In this document: positions 1 to 9,350 of the stretch, piece after piece | Layout of the letters: each line of letters begins with the position of its first letter | Numbering within the stretch: position 1 is the first letter of the stretch | Assembly: GCA_044235425.1 (NCBI GenBank) | Contig: JBIIHW010000001.1 | Location: 288,462 to 352,461 of the forward strand | Origin: JBJSXJ01 sp044235425 | GTDB lineage: Bacteria > Planctomycetota > Planctomycetia > Pirellulales > Pirellulaceae | Direction of reading: 5' to 3' | Length of the DNA: 64,000 bases | Position numbers and translations under genes: made by a program | The notes under the pieces: model-generated | Database searches by the model: none | What the model was told of the DNA's origin: nothing | What the model saw: only the letters and a program-made list of their open reading frames with translations

Positions 1-160
1 ACCGCGTACGAAAACTCGCCTTGCTACTCAACGTGGCCGCCAGCACTTTCACCGCCGCTCGTTGCCCCGTCTCGCCATGCACGGCTGCATAGACGACTCC
101 CATGCCGCCTTTGCCGAGCACACGCTCGATGACGTACGGTCCGAGTTGACTTGTGCTCAT
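1..160 (-). CDS. Ser/Thr protein kinase, N-terminal fragment (cut by window edge)
   Basis: Reading leftward from an ATG at 160, the first 53 codons give a eukaryotic-type (Hanks) kinase start. There is a glycine-rich loop GKGGMGVVY at about residues 14-22, then RAAVKVLAA carrying the expected ATP-binding lysine. The rest lies outside the window, so any C-terminal membrane segment or sensor domain cannot be seen. It lies 67 bp downstream of the 228-1817 gene on the same strand and may belong to that gene group. The fragment is too short to suggest a substrate. Confidence 0.8.
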   Translation of the reverse strand, partial: MSTSQLGPYVIERVLGKGGMGVVYAAVHGETGQRAAVKVLAATLSSKASFRTR

Positions 161-227
161 CGTTTTTCGTCCAACGATTTAGAAATTGGGTGGAGTGGAT
201 CTTCGGGTGGCAGGGAGCAACGATCCA

Positions 228-1817
228 CTACCAATTACGTCGAGCCCGCAGGCGCTCCAGACGCGGATCGGATAAGTCTAAACGATACATGATCTGGTTG
301 TATTCGTAACGCGGCGTGGGATCGTTTCGTCCCGAAAAACTTTGCGTATAGGTTCCTTCGAAATAAATTAACCGTCCTCCCTCTTGATCGAAGAAGGCAT
401 GTTGCTTGGGATTGTAAAAACTGTAGCGATCGTGCGTGACGATTTTTTGCGCCCAGCGCCATGGGCCTTCCGGTGCCGGTGCTTCCGCATACCAGATCTC
501 GCCCAAATACGACGCCGCGCCGCTTCGCTCTCCGGCAATCATAATCCAGCATTGCCGCCAGGCGTTCCAGGTAATTGAACCGCGATGGACGTCGATCAGG
601 CGTGGTGAGGGGTCATCGGCCGTGGTCACATCCGCCAGTCGCAGCCATTGCTCACGCTCTTTCAGCAAACCAGCTTTGGTAAGTCGAGCTTGCAAGCCAG
701 GGGTCCAGAGCAGTCCACCCCGTCGCCAGGCAAACCGCAACCCACCGGACTCGTCGCGATCAAGCTCGATTTTTTCCAGCGGTACCTCAGCCGTCTGGGC
801 GGGTGCCGATTTCACGGCCGTGTAGGTTTCATACTGAGTCAGATCACCATACGCCGCCGCCGTAGCGCGAACGCGAGTGAGCAAATAGGGATTTCCAAAA
901 TAGACATAGTCGATGCCGTCCTGACGATGACGCCACGGATGACCTTCGGGCTGGAGTGGTGCGTCGACAGGAAACTTACCCATGGGACGAAATCGCTCTT
1001 CCCCCGCTGTCGCATCCCAGCGCAACCAGCCGCGTTCATACACCGTCAGCGGCGGTTTAATCTTCATGTAGGCAGCCAGCAACTGCTCTGCACCCACCTC
1101 GTCCGGCAGCGCCACCAGGCCGGTAATCCAAGTGGGACCAGTTCCCGCTACCTCTGCCACATTGCGTGCACGCCCCTCTCGATCCACAAAATAATTCAGA
1201 CTCACGCCAACCTGGGGCTCCAGTCCGCCGCGACCTGGTAACTGCGACGTAGCTCCTGGAACTTGAAAGAGCCCCAGGGGATGACGAGGCAAATTCGTGT
1301 CTCCCCAAAACCAATAGAGCTGATCGCGAAACCGCGCAACTTCCACACTGTCCGAGCCAAGCACCTGAGCATTCAGCAGGGCCGCTGCGGCGTTGAGCGG
1401 CACTGGCTGTCCGAGGCGCATGCTATCCGCATAGATGCCCGCCCCGGTGATGCGATAAAGCCGCTCCGCCACATTGACGCGCCGCACTTTCACGGCCGTG
1501 ATTTTCCCCGGAGCGGTTCGCAACGTGACGCCACGAAATCCGAAGCCATCCGCCGCATACTCATATCCGTGACCACTCAGCGCAAAGAACACGTCGGCGT
1601 TCATGAGCCCCGGTTCGTGAAAGGCGGCGTACCCCGCACTATCGGTTACCAACCGCAGATCATGCACCGTGCGCAGTTCGATCAACGGCACGCCACGTCC
1701 CGTCTCCGCATCCACCACCTGAATCCCAAATGGTCGTTCGTCAACCGGCGCCAGCAGACCAGCAGCAATGAATAACAGCAGACGGGCCATGTCTGGCAAA
1801 GCTTGAAACAAGATCAT
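228..1817 (-). CDS. Exported beta-rich protein, possibly a beta-propeller (GH43/DUF4185-like)
   Basis: 529 residues, function not recognised. The ATG at 1817 is preceded by a GTAAGAAG-type ribosome site; a second ATG at 1790 has none. A hydrophobic stretch at residues 11-24 looks like a signal peptide. Residues ~30-120 resemble a carboxypeptidase-regulatory-like beta-sandwich (VVDAETGRGVPLIELRTV). The remainder has recurring Trp/Tyr-rich strands and phrases such as YWFWGDTNLP, GSITWNAW and GEIWYAEAP, reminiscent of five-bladed propellers that bind or cut sugars. No catalytic triad could be assigned. It ends 67 bp before the kinase start. The propeller reading is inference. Confidence 0.6.
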   Translation of the reverse strand: MILFQALPDMARLLLFIAAGLLAPVDERPFGIQVVDAETGRGVPLIELRTVHDLRLVTDSAGYAAFHEPGLMNADVFFALSGHGYEYAADGFGFRGVTLRTAPGKITAVKVRRVNVAERLYRITGAGIYADSMRLGQPVPLNAAAALLNAQVLGSDSVEVARFRDQLYWFWGDTNLPRHPLGLFQVPGATSQLPGRGGLEPQVGVSLNYFVDREGRARNVAEVAGTGPTWITGLVALPDEVGAEQLLAAYMKIKPPLTVYERGWLRWDATAGEERFRPMGKFPVDAPLQPEGHPWRHRQDGIDYVYFGNPYLLTRVRATAAAYGDLTQYETYTAVKSAPAQTAEVPLEKIELDRDESGGLRFAWRRGGLLWTPGLQARLTKAGLLKEREQWLRLADVTTADDPSPRLIDVHRGSITWNAWRQCWIMIAGERSGAASYLGEIWYAEAPAPEGPWRWAQKIVTHDRYSFYNPKQHAFFDQEGGRLIYFEGTYTQSFSGRNDPTPRYEYNQIMYRLDLSDPRLERLRARRNW

Positions 1818-1850
1818 CGCGGCTCACTTCTTACTCGTCCGTCGTGCGGA

Positions 1851-3698
1851 TCAGGGCCGTGGATAGGATCGTAATTTACGCCGCGACTTGGCATCTTGGC
1901 GTCGAGTCCACCAGGTGATGCTCATGACGACACCAAGCCCAAGAAGCAGCGCACCCCCCAAATAGAAGCCGAGATCGACTTCTTGCCGCGGTTTGGGCGG
2001 ACTGAATTCAGCAGCCGCCGCCACGAACATGGGACTGGGTTGTCGTCGCCGTGCTTTTTGCTGCTCCGGCGATACCGTCTCACCGGGCGCTCGCGCCGCG
2101 TTATTCAAAAAAGCCGACTGGTAAGACCAGAGCCGAAAGTTGAAGCCGGTGATCGTCATGTCTTCATTAATGCTCGCATTCTCCGCCAGTTCGCGCAGTC
2201 GCGGCGGCACATCCAGCACGCAGCAGACGACCGGAAACGAATTGCTAATCACGGGAGCTTCTTTGTCTTGAGCGTTGCGCGGTAAACGAATCTCGCGATT
2301 ACCAAGCGGAATCATCAAGTCCACTTCGTAGTAATGGTCCAGTCCGTAGCGATCCTGGATTTCACTGTTGGTGAGCACGATTTTGGTGACCCGTTTCACG
2401 CGCCCGGATACCCGCGCGAGCTTTCCGTGCTGCTGCTGCGGATGCTGAATAAACGGAACTAAATCAAATTCGGGTGCTGTCGCCCAATCCGCGGCTGTCC
2501 CCTGCCCCGCCGCTGTCAGCATCTCATAGAAGCAAGCCGTATCGGAGTTCTCCAGCGGCAAACCATCACGCTTGCGAATGTCATCCAATCGACCAATATC
2601 CATGCCCAGTCGTGCCAGCAGAACCCAGTCGCTGAGCACCCCCGGCAACTCTTCGGCCTTTTCTGGAAACCAAGCCAAGCGTTCAGCCGCGAAGAAATGT
2701 CGCTCCTCAGCCGCTTCCGCATCCCTGGATTTGAGATAGACCGCTTCGACCCCAGCCGGCTCATCTAACTCCTTATCCAAACTCCACGCCGCAGGAACTT
2801 GCCGCGCATAAACGATCACCTGAAAGGACTCGCCAGCCGGCCGAAACGAAACCACATAGTAGTGATCAAACTGAAAACGCGTCGCCACTTCGGGAATCAA
2901 TTCCACGCGTCGCACTCGGTGCACACGTCCACGAAATCGCACCATATCACCACGCTGCAACGCAAGCTCGCCAGGGAAGTCCTGCCACGTTTCAACGGAC
3001 CGCGCCAGCCGAAAACTATCATTCGGGCCGATGATCGGCAAACGATACAAGACCCGCGTCAACGTCTCTTCCTCATCGGCATGCCAGCCACGCCCATCGC
3101 GCAGCATCTCCCATTGGCTCGGTTCCACATTGACGATCAAGTCGCGCGCCGAAACCAGTCGACGTGGAGCCTTGCTACTACTCGCTCCCCCAGCGCGAAT
3201 CCAGGGTGGCTTGATACGACTAGCCGGTTTTGCGCCCGCGGCAGTCGAAGATGAACCAGCAGCCTTAGACTCGCTCGATGTCGGCGACTCCTTAGACTCC
3301 GGCGACTCCTTAGACTCCGGGGACTCCTTAGACTCCGGGGACTCGTTAGACTCCTGCGTTGCCTTGGACTCCGGCGTTGCCTTGGACTCCTGCGTTGCCT
3401 TAGACTCCTGCCTTGCCTTAGACTCCTGCGACTCCGCGGACTCTTGCGTTGCCGTGGACGAATCCAAAGCGGTGGGCAGGCCCGCTGCGGTCGTCTTCTC
3501 GGACTCGGCCGCCACCGCGGGCTCTGATTTCTCCTGCGCGTGACCGCCCAGCACCATCAGTCCACTCCAGCTCATAACCACCAGCCAAGCCGTGAAGAGC
3601 CAACTGGCGGATCGCGGTTCAGCTGGCAGCCAACACCTCGGCAATAGCACGAGCCGACGCGAGACACTCAGCGCACAGGCAAGGAACGCGGATTTCAT
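1851..3698 (-). CDS. Exported, membrane-anchored protein with Glu-Ser-Lys repeats and two OB-like segments
   Basis: 615 residues, unknown function. A long N-terminal signal has its hydrophobic core at about residues 32-52 and a plausible cut after GGHAQ. Residues ~87-150 are low complexity, built on ESKATQ and ESKESP units. Two related blocks follow: one starting MVRFRGRVHRV and another HGKLARVSGRVKRV, each leading to a DHYY motif and beta strands, like small OB-type folds. A C-terminal helix (FYLGGALLLGLGVVM) is followed by a basic tail, suggesting a periplasmic protein anchored in the inner membrane. The same fold and C-terminal anchor recur in the upstream gene 3758-5461, so the two are probably paralogues in one operon. 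Confidence 0.7.
   Translation of the reverse strand: MKSAFLACALSVSRRLVLLPRCWLPAEPRSASWLFTAWLVVMSWSGLMVLGGHAQEKSEPAVAAESEKTTAAGLPTALDSSTATQESAESQESKARQESKATQESKATPESKATQESNESPESKESPESKESPESKESPTSSESKAAGSSSTAAGAKPASRIKPPWIRAGGASSSKAPRRLVSARDLIVNVEPSQWEMLRDGRGWHADEEETLTRVLYRLPIIGPNDSFRLARSVETWQDFPGELALQRGDMVRFRGRVHRVRRVELIPEVATRFQFDHYYVVSFRPAGESFQVIVYARQVPAAWSLDKELDEPAGVEAVYLKSRDAEAAEERHFFAAERLAWFPEKAEELPGVLSDWVLLARLGMDIGRLDDIRKRDGLPLENSDTACFYEMLTAAGQGTAADWATAPEFDLVPFIQHPQQQHGKLARVSGRVKRVTKIVLTNSEIQDRYGLDHYYEVDLMIPLGNREIRLPRNAQDKEAPVISNSFPVVCCVLDVPPRLRELAENASINEDMTITGFNFRLWSYQSAFLNNAARAPGETVSPEQQKARRRQPSPMFVAAAAEFSPPKPRQEVDLGFYLGGALLLGLGVVMSITWWTRRQDAKSRRKLRSYPRP
3289..3440 (-). repeat. Degenerate tandem repeat coding Ser/Glu/Lys-rich spacer
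   Basis: On the plus strand GACTCC or GACTCG recurs every 15-18 bases. Read on the minus strand it gives ESKESP, ESKATQ and similar units inside the 1851-3698 protein. Units of 15 and 18 bp keep the frame, as expected for replication slippage under selection for an open frame. Confidence 0.8.
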
Positions 3699-3757
3699 GG
3701 CTAGTACTCTCTTTCAGTCGGCAACAATCGGAAGTATACGCTGAGTGTGATCAGCGC

Positions 3758-5461
3758 TTAGGCGAAGGGGCGATCTACCGGGGAATGCGACGCAGCGGCA
3801 GCACCAGGGTGCACGGGATTCGCATCACCTGCTCGCTTAAACAGGAACCAGGCCACCAGCCCGCCTGCGACGGCGGTTCCCATCACCACAAGCGCGACAT
3901 TAGTCCAGGTGAGTTCCGCGGTAGAATTCTCGCGCGCTTGCCACTGCGGTCCCCGCGCGAGCAGCAGCGGCGCGACATGAATTCCACCTTGACTCTCGTA
4001 CGCCCAGCGTTTGAAAAATATCCCCGTAACTTCAACCTCTTCGTTGAGCGGAGTTGTAGCTCGGTCCCGATCCTTGTTTTTAATCGCCGGAAACCCCGCA
4101 GGGAGCTCGGTGCAATAAACCACTAAGGGTGAATTGGGACCACCGGCAGGATGAATCCAGAGCAGGTAGTAACTGGCTATCCCCGCTCGATTGGGCGGGG
4201 CGTCCACTTGATACGCCAGACGCACCACCCCGCGCACCGTGACAACTTTACCGCGATAGTCGCCGGATTGCTTGTACAGCGGCAGGAAACCAGTCGGCCC
4301 CGCTGAACGACTCTTGAGGAGCACAGGATCCTGCTCCCGCACCTCCTGAAAATAGCGAAACCAAGCCGCCTTCTCGGCCGGTCGCTGGACCATATCATCC
4401 TGGATGGCCGCTCGAATGGCCACGTCCAGCGCTGCTTGCACGCGGGCTTCGAGCGTTGGCCGAGCGGCGTGGCCCGGCTGAGCCGTGGAAGCTGCCACGG
4501 CTCCACCTTCAGCCATCTTACCTTCCGCCGCCCCAGCTTCCGCTGTCTGCACCTCCGCTGACTTGATTACGGCCGCAGCTGATCCGGCGGTCGCAGTCTC
4601 CGCCGCCGCACCAGCAGCCGTCTCGGCAGGCTTGGACGTCTCAGCGGGCTTGGACGTCTCAGCGGGCTTGGACGTCTCAGCGGGCTTGGACGTCTCAGCA
4701 GGCTTAGCCGACTCGGCAGGCTTGGACGTCTCGGCAGGCTTGGACGTCTCGGCAGGCTTGGACGTCTCAGCGGGGGCAGACTTCCCGGCAGCTGCTGTTG
4801 CCAGCCAGGCAGCGAGTTCCGGCCGCATCTGTTCCGTCCAGCGCAGACGCAATTCTGCCAGCAGACCACTCCAGGTCGCCTCTTCCTCCGCCGGTAAATC
4901 GTTCAGTACCGAACGAGCGGCCGACAGATGTTCGGTCCAGCGATCATCCAAACGGCGTACCAGTTCGCTCCAACCCTCCTGGTCCGCAGCCGATAAGGAG
5001 AGGCCTCGCTGGCGATGATCGAGGATGGCATAGACGAGCAGCTGATCATCGCCGCTCAGGTTTCCCAGGACATTGATCCAGGCATCCCATTCGGCCAGTT
5101 CCAGTGGCGAAAGCGCCGCATCGCCGCCCGGTGGCAGCGTCTCCAGCAGTTTCATTTTTTTCGTCGCTGCCGCTTTGTCGTCCGGCTGTGCATCGTTTGC
5201 CGGCCGCCAGCTGGTGTCGATGTCATGGTCGACAATTTCCTGCGAAGTGATTGGTGGTCCACCCGCGATCGGACGCTGAAATCCCAGAAAGTCCCAGAAG
5301 CGCGGCTCGCGAACTTTCGGCACGATGATCAGCACCAGCATCAGCGAGCCGAGCATGAAGAGCAGGCGACGCTGCACCTGTCGCGAAAAATAATTCGGTG
5401 GAGCGCGGCGACCGACGCGCTGTTCGGCGGGTGTGGAGCGTCGTTGGAAGTCAAGCGGCAT
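3758..5461 (-). CDS. Membrane-anchored protein with Pro-Ala-Glu-Thr-Ser-Lys repeats, paralogue of next gene
   Basis: 567 residues, unknown function. An N-terminal membrane helix (LLFMLGSLMLVLIIVP, about residues 33-48) is followed by a helical region, a PAETSK repeat block (about residues 228-282), an OB-like block starting GKVVTVRGVVRLAYQ with a YYLLWIHP strand, and a C-terminal helix (VALVVMGTAVAGGLVAWF). The OB-like block and the VTGIFFKRWAYES segment match VTGFNFRLWSYQS in the downstream gene, which supports tandem duplication. The gap to the downstream gene is 59 bp. It is transcribed divergently from the TPR/ExbBD operon. Confidence 0.7.
   Translation of the reverse strand: MPLDFQRRSTPAEQRVGRRAPPNYFSRQVQRRLLFMLGSLMLVLIIVPKVREPRFWDFLGFQRPIAGGPPITSQEIVDHDIDTSWRPANDAQPDDKAAATKKMKLLETLPPGGDAALSPLELAEWDAWINVLGNLSGDDQLLVYAILDHRQRGLSLSAADQEGWSELVRRLDDRWTEHLSAARSVLNDLPAEEEATWSGLLAELRLRWTEQMRPELAAWLATAAAGKSAPAETSKPAETSKPAETSKPAESAKPAETSKPAETSKPAETSKPAETSKPAETAAGAAAETATAGSAAAVIKSAEVQTAEAGAAEGKMAEGGAVAASTAQPGHAARPTLEARVQAALDVAIRAAIQDDMVQRPAEKAAWFRYFQEVREQDPVLLKSRSAGPTGFLPLYKQSGDYRGKVVTVRGVVRLAYQVDAPPNRAGIASYYLLWIHPAGGPNSPLVVYCTELPAGFPAIKNKDRDRATTPLNEEVEVTGIFFKRWAYESQGGIHVAPLLLARGPQWQARENSTAELTWTNVALVVMGTAVAGGLVAWFLFKRAGDANPVHPGAAAASHSPVDRPFA
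4621..4770 (-). repeat. 18-bp tandem repeat coding PAETSK
   Basis: About eight copies of an 18-bp unit (plus-strand core GGCTTGGACGTCTC), with synonymous changes and one variant unit reading PAESAK. It encodes a flexible, probably periplasmic linker in the 3758-5461 protein. Confidence 0.85.
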
Positions 5462-5526
5462 GTGATATCTCCCGCCTTCATTGTAGCAGGATCAAGTCGA
5501 TAGTTTAGGGAATGTGGTCGGGTTAG

Positions 5527-5554
5527 TTGCTACTGTCATCGATACCCTTATAAT
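5527..5554 (+). promoter_or_regulatory. Sigma-70-type promoter candidate for the TPR-ExbBD operon
   Basis: TTGCTA at 5527-5532 and a perfect TATAAT at 5549-5554 are separated by 16 bp, about 65 bp before the ATG at 5619. It lies in the 157-bp divergent gap between two envelope gene groups. Only the -35 box departs from consensus (4 of 6). Confidence 0.6.
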
Positions 5555-5618
5555 TCCGTCGTAGCTCGTCGGGCTTTAAGAGACAGATGATCGGGACAGA
5601 CCTCACAGGATTGCCTCC

Positions 5619-8600
5619 ATGCGACATTTAGTGACGTTCGTGATTCACTACCTGGTGACTCGGTTGAACTTCCTCAAGCGTTGGAACAGATCGCGTCCCG
5701 CACTCTGCCCCATTCCTCTGCATGGGAGCGCCCGGCGGGCTGTTCGTGACGCCCGCGTCAACCTGCCGGTCTGGCTGTTGGCCGGTGTGCTGACGGGCTT
5801 AGCCGGCAACCTGCTCATGACCGCGAACCAGCTGCCAGCCGCCGAGCCGGCCCGTGAGTTCCTCGACGCGCTGCGGAGTGCGAACTACTTTGACACGGCA
5901 ATCGACTACCTGGATGAACTGGCCAGCAGCCCGCTCACTCCGGCCAGTCTCAAGGAAGTCTTGACCTATGAACGCGGCTTAACGCTGCTCAAGGGTGCCA
6001 GCTATCAGCGCGATGGCGTGTTGCGCGAGAAGCAATTGGATGAAGCCCAAAAGGCGCTCAACGAATTTATTGCACAGCTTCCCGATCATTTGCTCAATAC
6101 AGCGGCCAAAGGTGAGCTGGGTAACGTGCTCATGGCACGCGCGGAATTTCGTCTCGAGCGAATCAAGCGGCCCTCGGAAGCCGCCAACCGCGACAAACTC
6201 ACCGCTGAAGCTCGTGACCTGCTCGGCACCGCCCAAAAAACCTACCAAACGATCGAAGGCGATTTGAAGGCCAAACTGCAAGGTCTGCCACCGATCGATG
6301 AAAAGAAGAATCCGAAGGAATTCGAGCGGGTGGAGCAGATGCGGATGGATTATCTGCAAGCGCAGCTCATGATTCCCAACGTCATGATGGAGATCGCGGA
6401 AACGTATCCCAAGGGAGCCAAGGAAGCCAATGATTTGCTGACCGGGGCAGCGAAGGCCTACGGTGATGTGCACACGAAATATCGCCAACGACTCGTCGGC
6501 CTACGCGCTCGATTTCTGCAAGGCAACGCCTTCCAACGCATGGGAAACCTGAAGGAAGCCTTGTCGTATTATTCCGAGCTGCTGGAACTGGGCGACGAAC
6601 CACAGGACCTCCATCAGCTTAAGACCCTGGTGCTCAAGTCGGCCTGTGAAGCGTGGATGGACGATTCGCAGAAGAAGTATGCGGAAGTGATCGAGCGCGG
6701 CGGAAAATGGATCGAGAAGGCTTATCCCTCGGAGATGAAGTCGGATGACTTTATGGAACTGCGGATGACCGTCGCTAAAGCCTCGCGGGCTTACAGCGAA
6801 CAGCTCAAGAAGGAAAAGCCCAAGGATCCGCTGGTCAACGGGTTGCTGGTGGACGCGCGTAAATTGCTGGCTTACGTCGCCCGCTTCCCGGGAGACTATC
6901 AAAAGGATGCGCAGCGAATGCTCGCCGAACTCGGCGGCCCCGCCGCTGCCACCGCGGGTGCCGATCAGCCACTCCCCAAGAATTTCGAAGATGCGAAAAA
7001 GGCTGGCAAAGATGCACTCGATGCAGTCCAACTGGCGAAGGCCAACATCGAAAACCTGACGACCCAGATCAAGGCAGAAAAAGATCCTGAAGTGAAGAAA
7101 AAACTGCAAACCGAGTTGGCCGAATCTGAACGCGCAGTGAAAAATGGCAATGGCGATGCCTTACGCCTGTTTGAACTCGCTCAGCAGCTTGTCGAAAAGG
7201 ACACGCCGGCTGATGAAGTCAGCACCGTGCGCTATTACCTCTGCTTCGTCAACTATTCCTTGCAGAACTACGACGAAGCCGCCGTGCTCGGCGATTTCGT
7301 CGCGCGGCGCTATCCCGAAAGCGTTGGTGCGCGCCCTTGTGGTCGTGTCGCCATGTATTCATTCTTGAAGATGTACAGCGACGCCAAGAACGACGCGCAA
7401 CCAAAGATCGATGCCCTGCTGGCCGATTTTGACCTCGATCAAGACAAGAAACTTTCGACCGAAGAGGTCGAGAAGATGCCGGAGAATCAGCGGAACGCTC
7501 TGGCGGGCGCCGATGTCGACAAGAGTGGCAAAATCGATCACACCGAACTGACTCGCTTGGCTACTCGATTCGAGAGTCAAAGTGTCGTGGATATGTGTAA
7601 TTACATTGCCAGCCAGTGGCCGGACCAGCCCGAGGCTCAAGAAGCCTTCGGCACGCTCATCACGTTCATGATCGGTGAACAGGAGCTCGATCGTGCCCAG
7701 GAATACTTGAACAAGATTCCCGAAGACTCGCCGCAACGTGCGACCGGTGAATTGAAATTAGGACAGGCGGTCTGGGCGGCATACGTGTATGGCATGAATG
7801 CAGTCCGAGAACGCAAGCAAGCACTGCCTCCGGGCACGCCGGCACCGGCGGACCTGGCAAGCCGAGAAACCGAACTGAAGACCTACCGAGATCGCGCTCA
7901 GAAGACGCTGATCGACGGCGTCGCGCGGATGGAAAAAGCGGGACAGGTGAACGTCACCTTTGGTACCGCCTCCCTATCGCTCGCACAGCTTTATCTGGAC
8001 ACCGATCAAGCCGCACAGGCGGTCACGCTTCTGGAAAAACCCAATGTCGGTCCCCTGGCACTGGTCACTGGAAACAATGAAGTCGCGAGTCGTCCGGGGT
8101 TTGCCGAGGAGACCTACCGCACCGCTCTGCGTGCTTATGTGTCGGCACTGGCCGGCGCGTCGAAGGATGCAGCCGCTGCGGAAGCGTTGATCAAAAAGGC
8201 GGAAGACATCATGCAGGGGCTGAAAACTTCCGTGGGCGACGGGGATGACGCTCAGAAAAAACTCTTCGCCATCTTTGTCACTCTGGCTCGCGACCTGGAA
8301 CAGCAAATGAAGCTTTCGTCCGACGAGAGTAAACGAAACCTCGGCAAAGGCTTCGAGACGTTCCTGTCCCAAGTGCGAGCGAACTCCAAGGCCCTGAGTG
8401 AACTCTACTGGGTCGCCTCAACCTTCTACGGAATGGGGGAAAGCTATGGCACCAACGCCAGCGGTGAAGCGTCGGCGGACGCCAAACGATTTTTTGGTGA
8501 GTCGGCGAAGACCTATGAAGACATCCTCACCCGTTCCAAAGCGGGGACGCTGAAAATTGAAGATGCTTTGGTTCCGCAGATCACGCTGGCTCTGGCCAAG

Positions 8601-9239
8601 ACCAGACGCGAGATGGGCGATTACGAGAACGCCATTAAGCTCTTCATTCAGATCCTGGAAAAGTCTCCCATGCTGCTCTCCGTGCAGCTGGAAGCCGCCA
8701 AGACGTACGAGACTTGGGCCGAGCGGAGTGGAAGTGAGAAATACTATGTCAACGCGATCCAAGGCAGCGGCGACAGCAAAACAGGCCGCAGCAAAATCTG
8801 GGGCTTCAATGAAATTGCTCGTATCACCGCTGGCAAAGCGGAGTTTCGCGACGCCTTCTATGAAGCTCGTTACCACGTGACGCTAGCACGTTATAAATAT
8901 GCACTGGCACAGAAGGATGCGGCCAAGAAGAAGAAGGAACTGGAGAGCGCCGAGAAGTCGATTGCGGCAACCTACCAAGGCTACCCGAACATGGATGGTA
9001 ATCAGACAGAAAACAAAAAGTCCTTCCGTGAAATGTATGACGGACTGGCCAAAGCAATTCAGAAATCGCTCGGCAAGAAAGAGGCGGGGATCACGGCGTA
9101 CGAAATCAAGGTTCCCGGGGCAGGAGCTGCCGGAGCCACGCCGGGCGCCGCCACGCCGGCAGGAGCCGCCGGCGCCACTCCCGCTGGAACGACTCCTGCC
9201 AAGACCACACCGCCTGTCGCAGCACCGGCCAAAAAGTAA
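5619..9239 (+). CDS. Large exported TPR protein with an internal EF-hand pair
   Basis: 1206 residues. The ATG follows an AGGA site. A basic N-terminus leads to a signal or anchor helix (LPVWLLAGVLTGLAGNLLM, about residues 48-66). Most of the protein is helical repeats of TPR type, for example GNAFQRMGNLKEALSYYSEL. Near residues 604-650 sit two calcium-loop motifs, DFDLDQDKKLSTEE and ADVDKSGKIDHTEL, the second being canonical. The C-terminus is Ala/Pro/Gly/Thr rich. It is the first gene of a unit leading to ExbB and two ExbD proteins, so it may be a periplasmic scaffold working with that proton channel. That role is inferred from context only. Confidence 0.75.
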   Translation: MRHLVTFVIHYLVTRLNFLKRWNRSRPALCPIPLHGSARRAVRDARVNLPVWLLAGVLTGLAGNLLMTANQLPAAEPAREFLDALRSANYFDTAIDYLDELASSPLTPASLKEVLTYERGLTLLKGASYQRDGVLREKQLDEAQKALNEFIAQLPDHLLNTAAKGELGNVLMARAEFRLERIKRPSEAANRDKLTAEARDLLGTAQKTYQTIEGDLKAKLQGLPPIDEKKNPKEFERVEQMRMDYLQAQLMIPNVMMEIAETYPKGAKEANDLLTGAAKAYGDVHTKYRQRLVGLRARFLQGNAFQRMGNLKEALSYYSELLELGDEPQDLHQLKTLVLKSACEAWMDDSQKKYAEVIERGGKWIEKAYPSEMKSDDFMELRMTVAKASRAYSEQLKKEKPKDPLVNGLLVDARKLLAYVARFPGDYQKDAQRMLAELGGPAAATAGADQPLPKNFEDAKKAGKDALDAVQLAKANIENLTTQIKAEKDPEVKKKLQTELAESERAVKNGNGDALRLFELAQQLVEKDTPADEVSTVRYYLCFVNYSLQNYDEAAVLGDFVARRYPESVGARPCGRVAMYSFLKMYSDAKNDAQPKIDALLADFDLDQDKKLSTEEVEKMPENQRNALAGADVDKSGKIDHTELTRLATRFESQSVVDMCNYIASQWPDQPEAQEAFGTLITFMIGEQELDRAQEYLNKIPEDSPQRATGELKLGQAVWAAYVYGMNAVRERKQALPPGTPAPADLASRETELKTYRDRAQKTLIDGVARMEKAGQVNVTFGTASLSLAQLYLDTDQAAQAVTLLEKPNVGPLALVTGNNEVASRPGFAEETYRTALRAYVSALAGASKDAAAAEALIKKAEDIMQGLKTSVGDGDDAQKKLFAIFVTLARDLEQQMKLSSDESKRNLGKGFETFLSQVRANSKALSELYWVASTFYGMGESYGTNASGEASADAKRFFGESAKTYEDILTRSKAGTLKIEDALVPQITLALAKTRREMGDYENAIKLFIQILEKSPMLLSVQLEAAKTYETWAERSGSEKYYVNAIQGSGDSKTGRSKIWGFNEIARITAGKAEFRDAFYEARYHVTLARYKYALAQKDAAKKKKELESAEKSIAATYQGYPNMDGNQTENKKSFREMYDGLAKAIQKSLGKKEAGITAYEIKVPGAGAAGATPGAATPAGAAGATPAGTTPAKTTPPVAAPAKK

Positions 9240-9350
9240 ATCATGACCTGTGACCTGGTTTGCATTTCTTGCCAGTTCCGCCACAATCAAACGCCAGCCA
9301 ACCCCAATCCCAAAGCCAACTAATTCTCTTGCCTGACCGGAGAGCATCTT

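Noticed and set aside
4485..5018. Plus-strand frame with SAGLDV repeats
   Set aside because: Antisense of the PAETSK repeat in the 3758-5461 gene.
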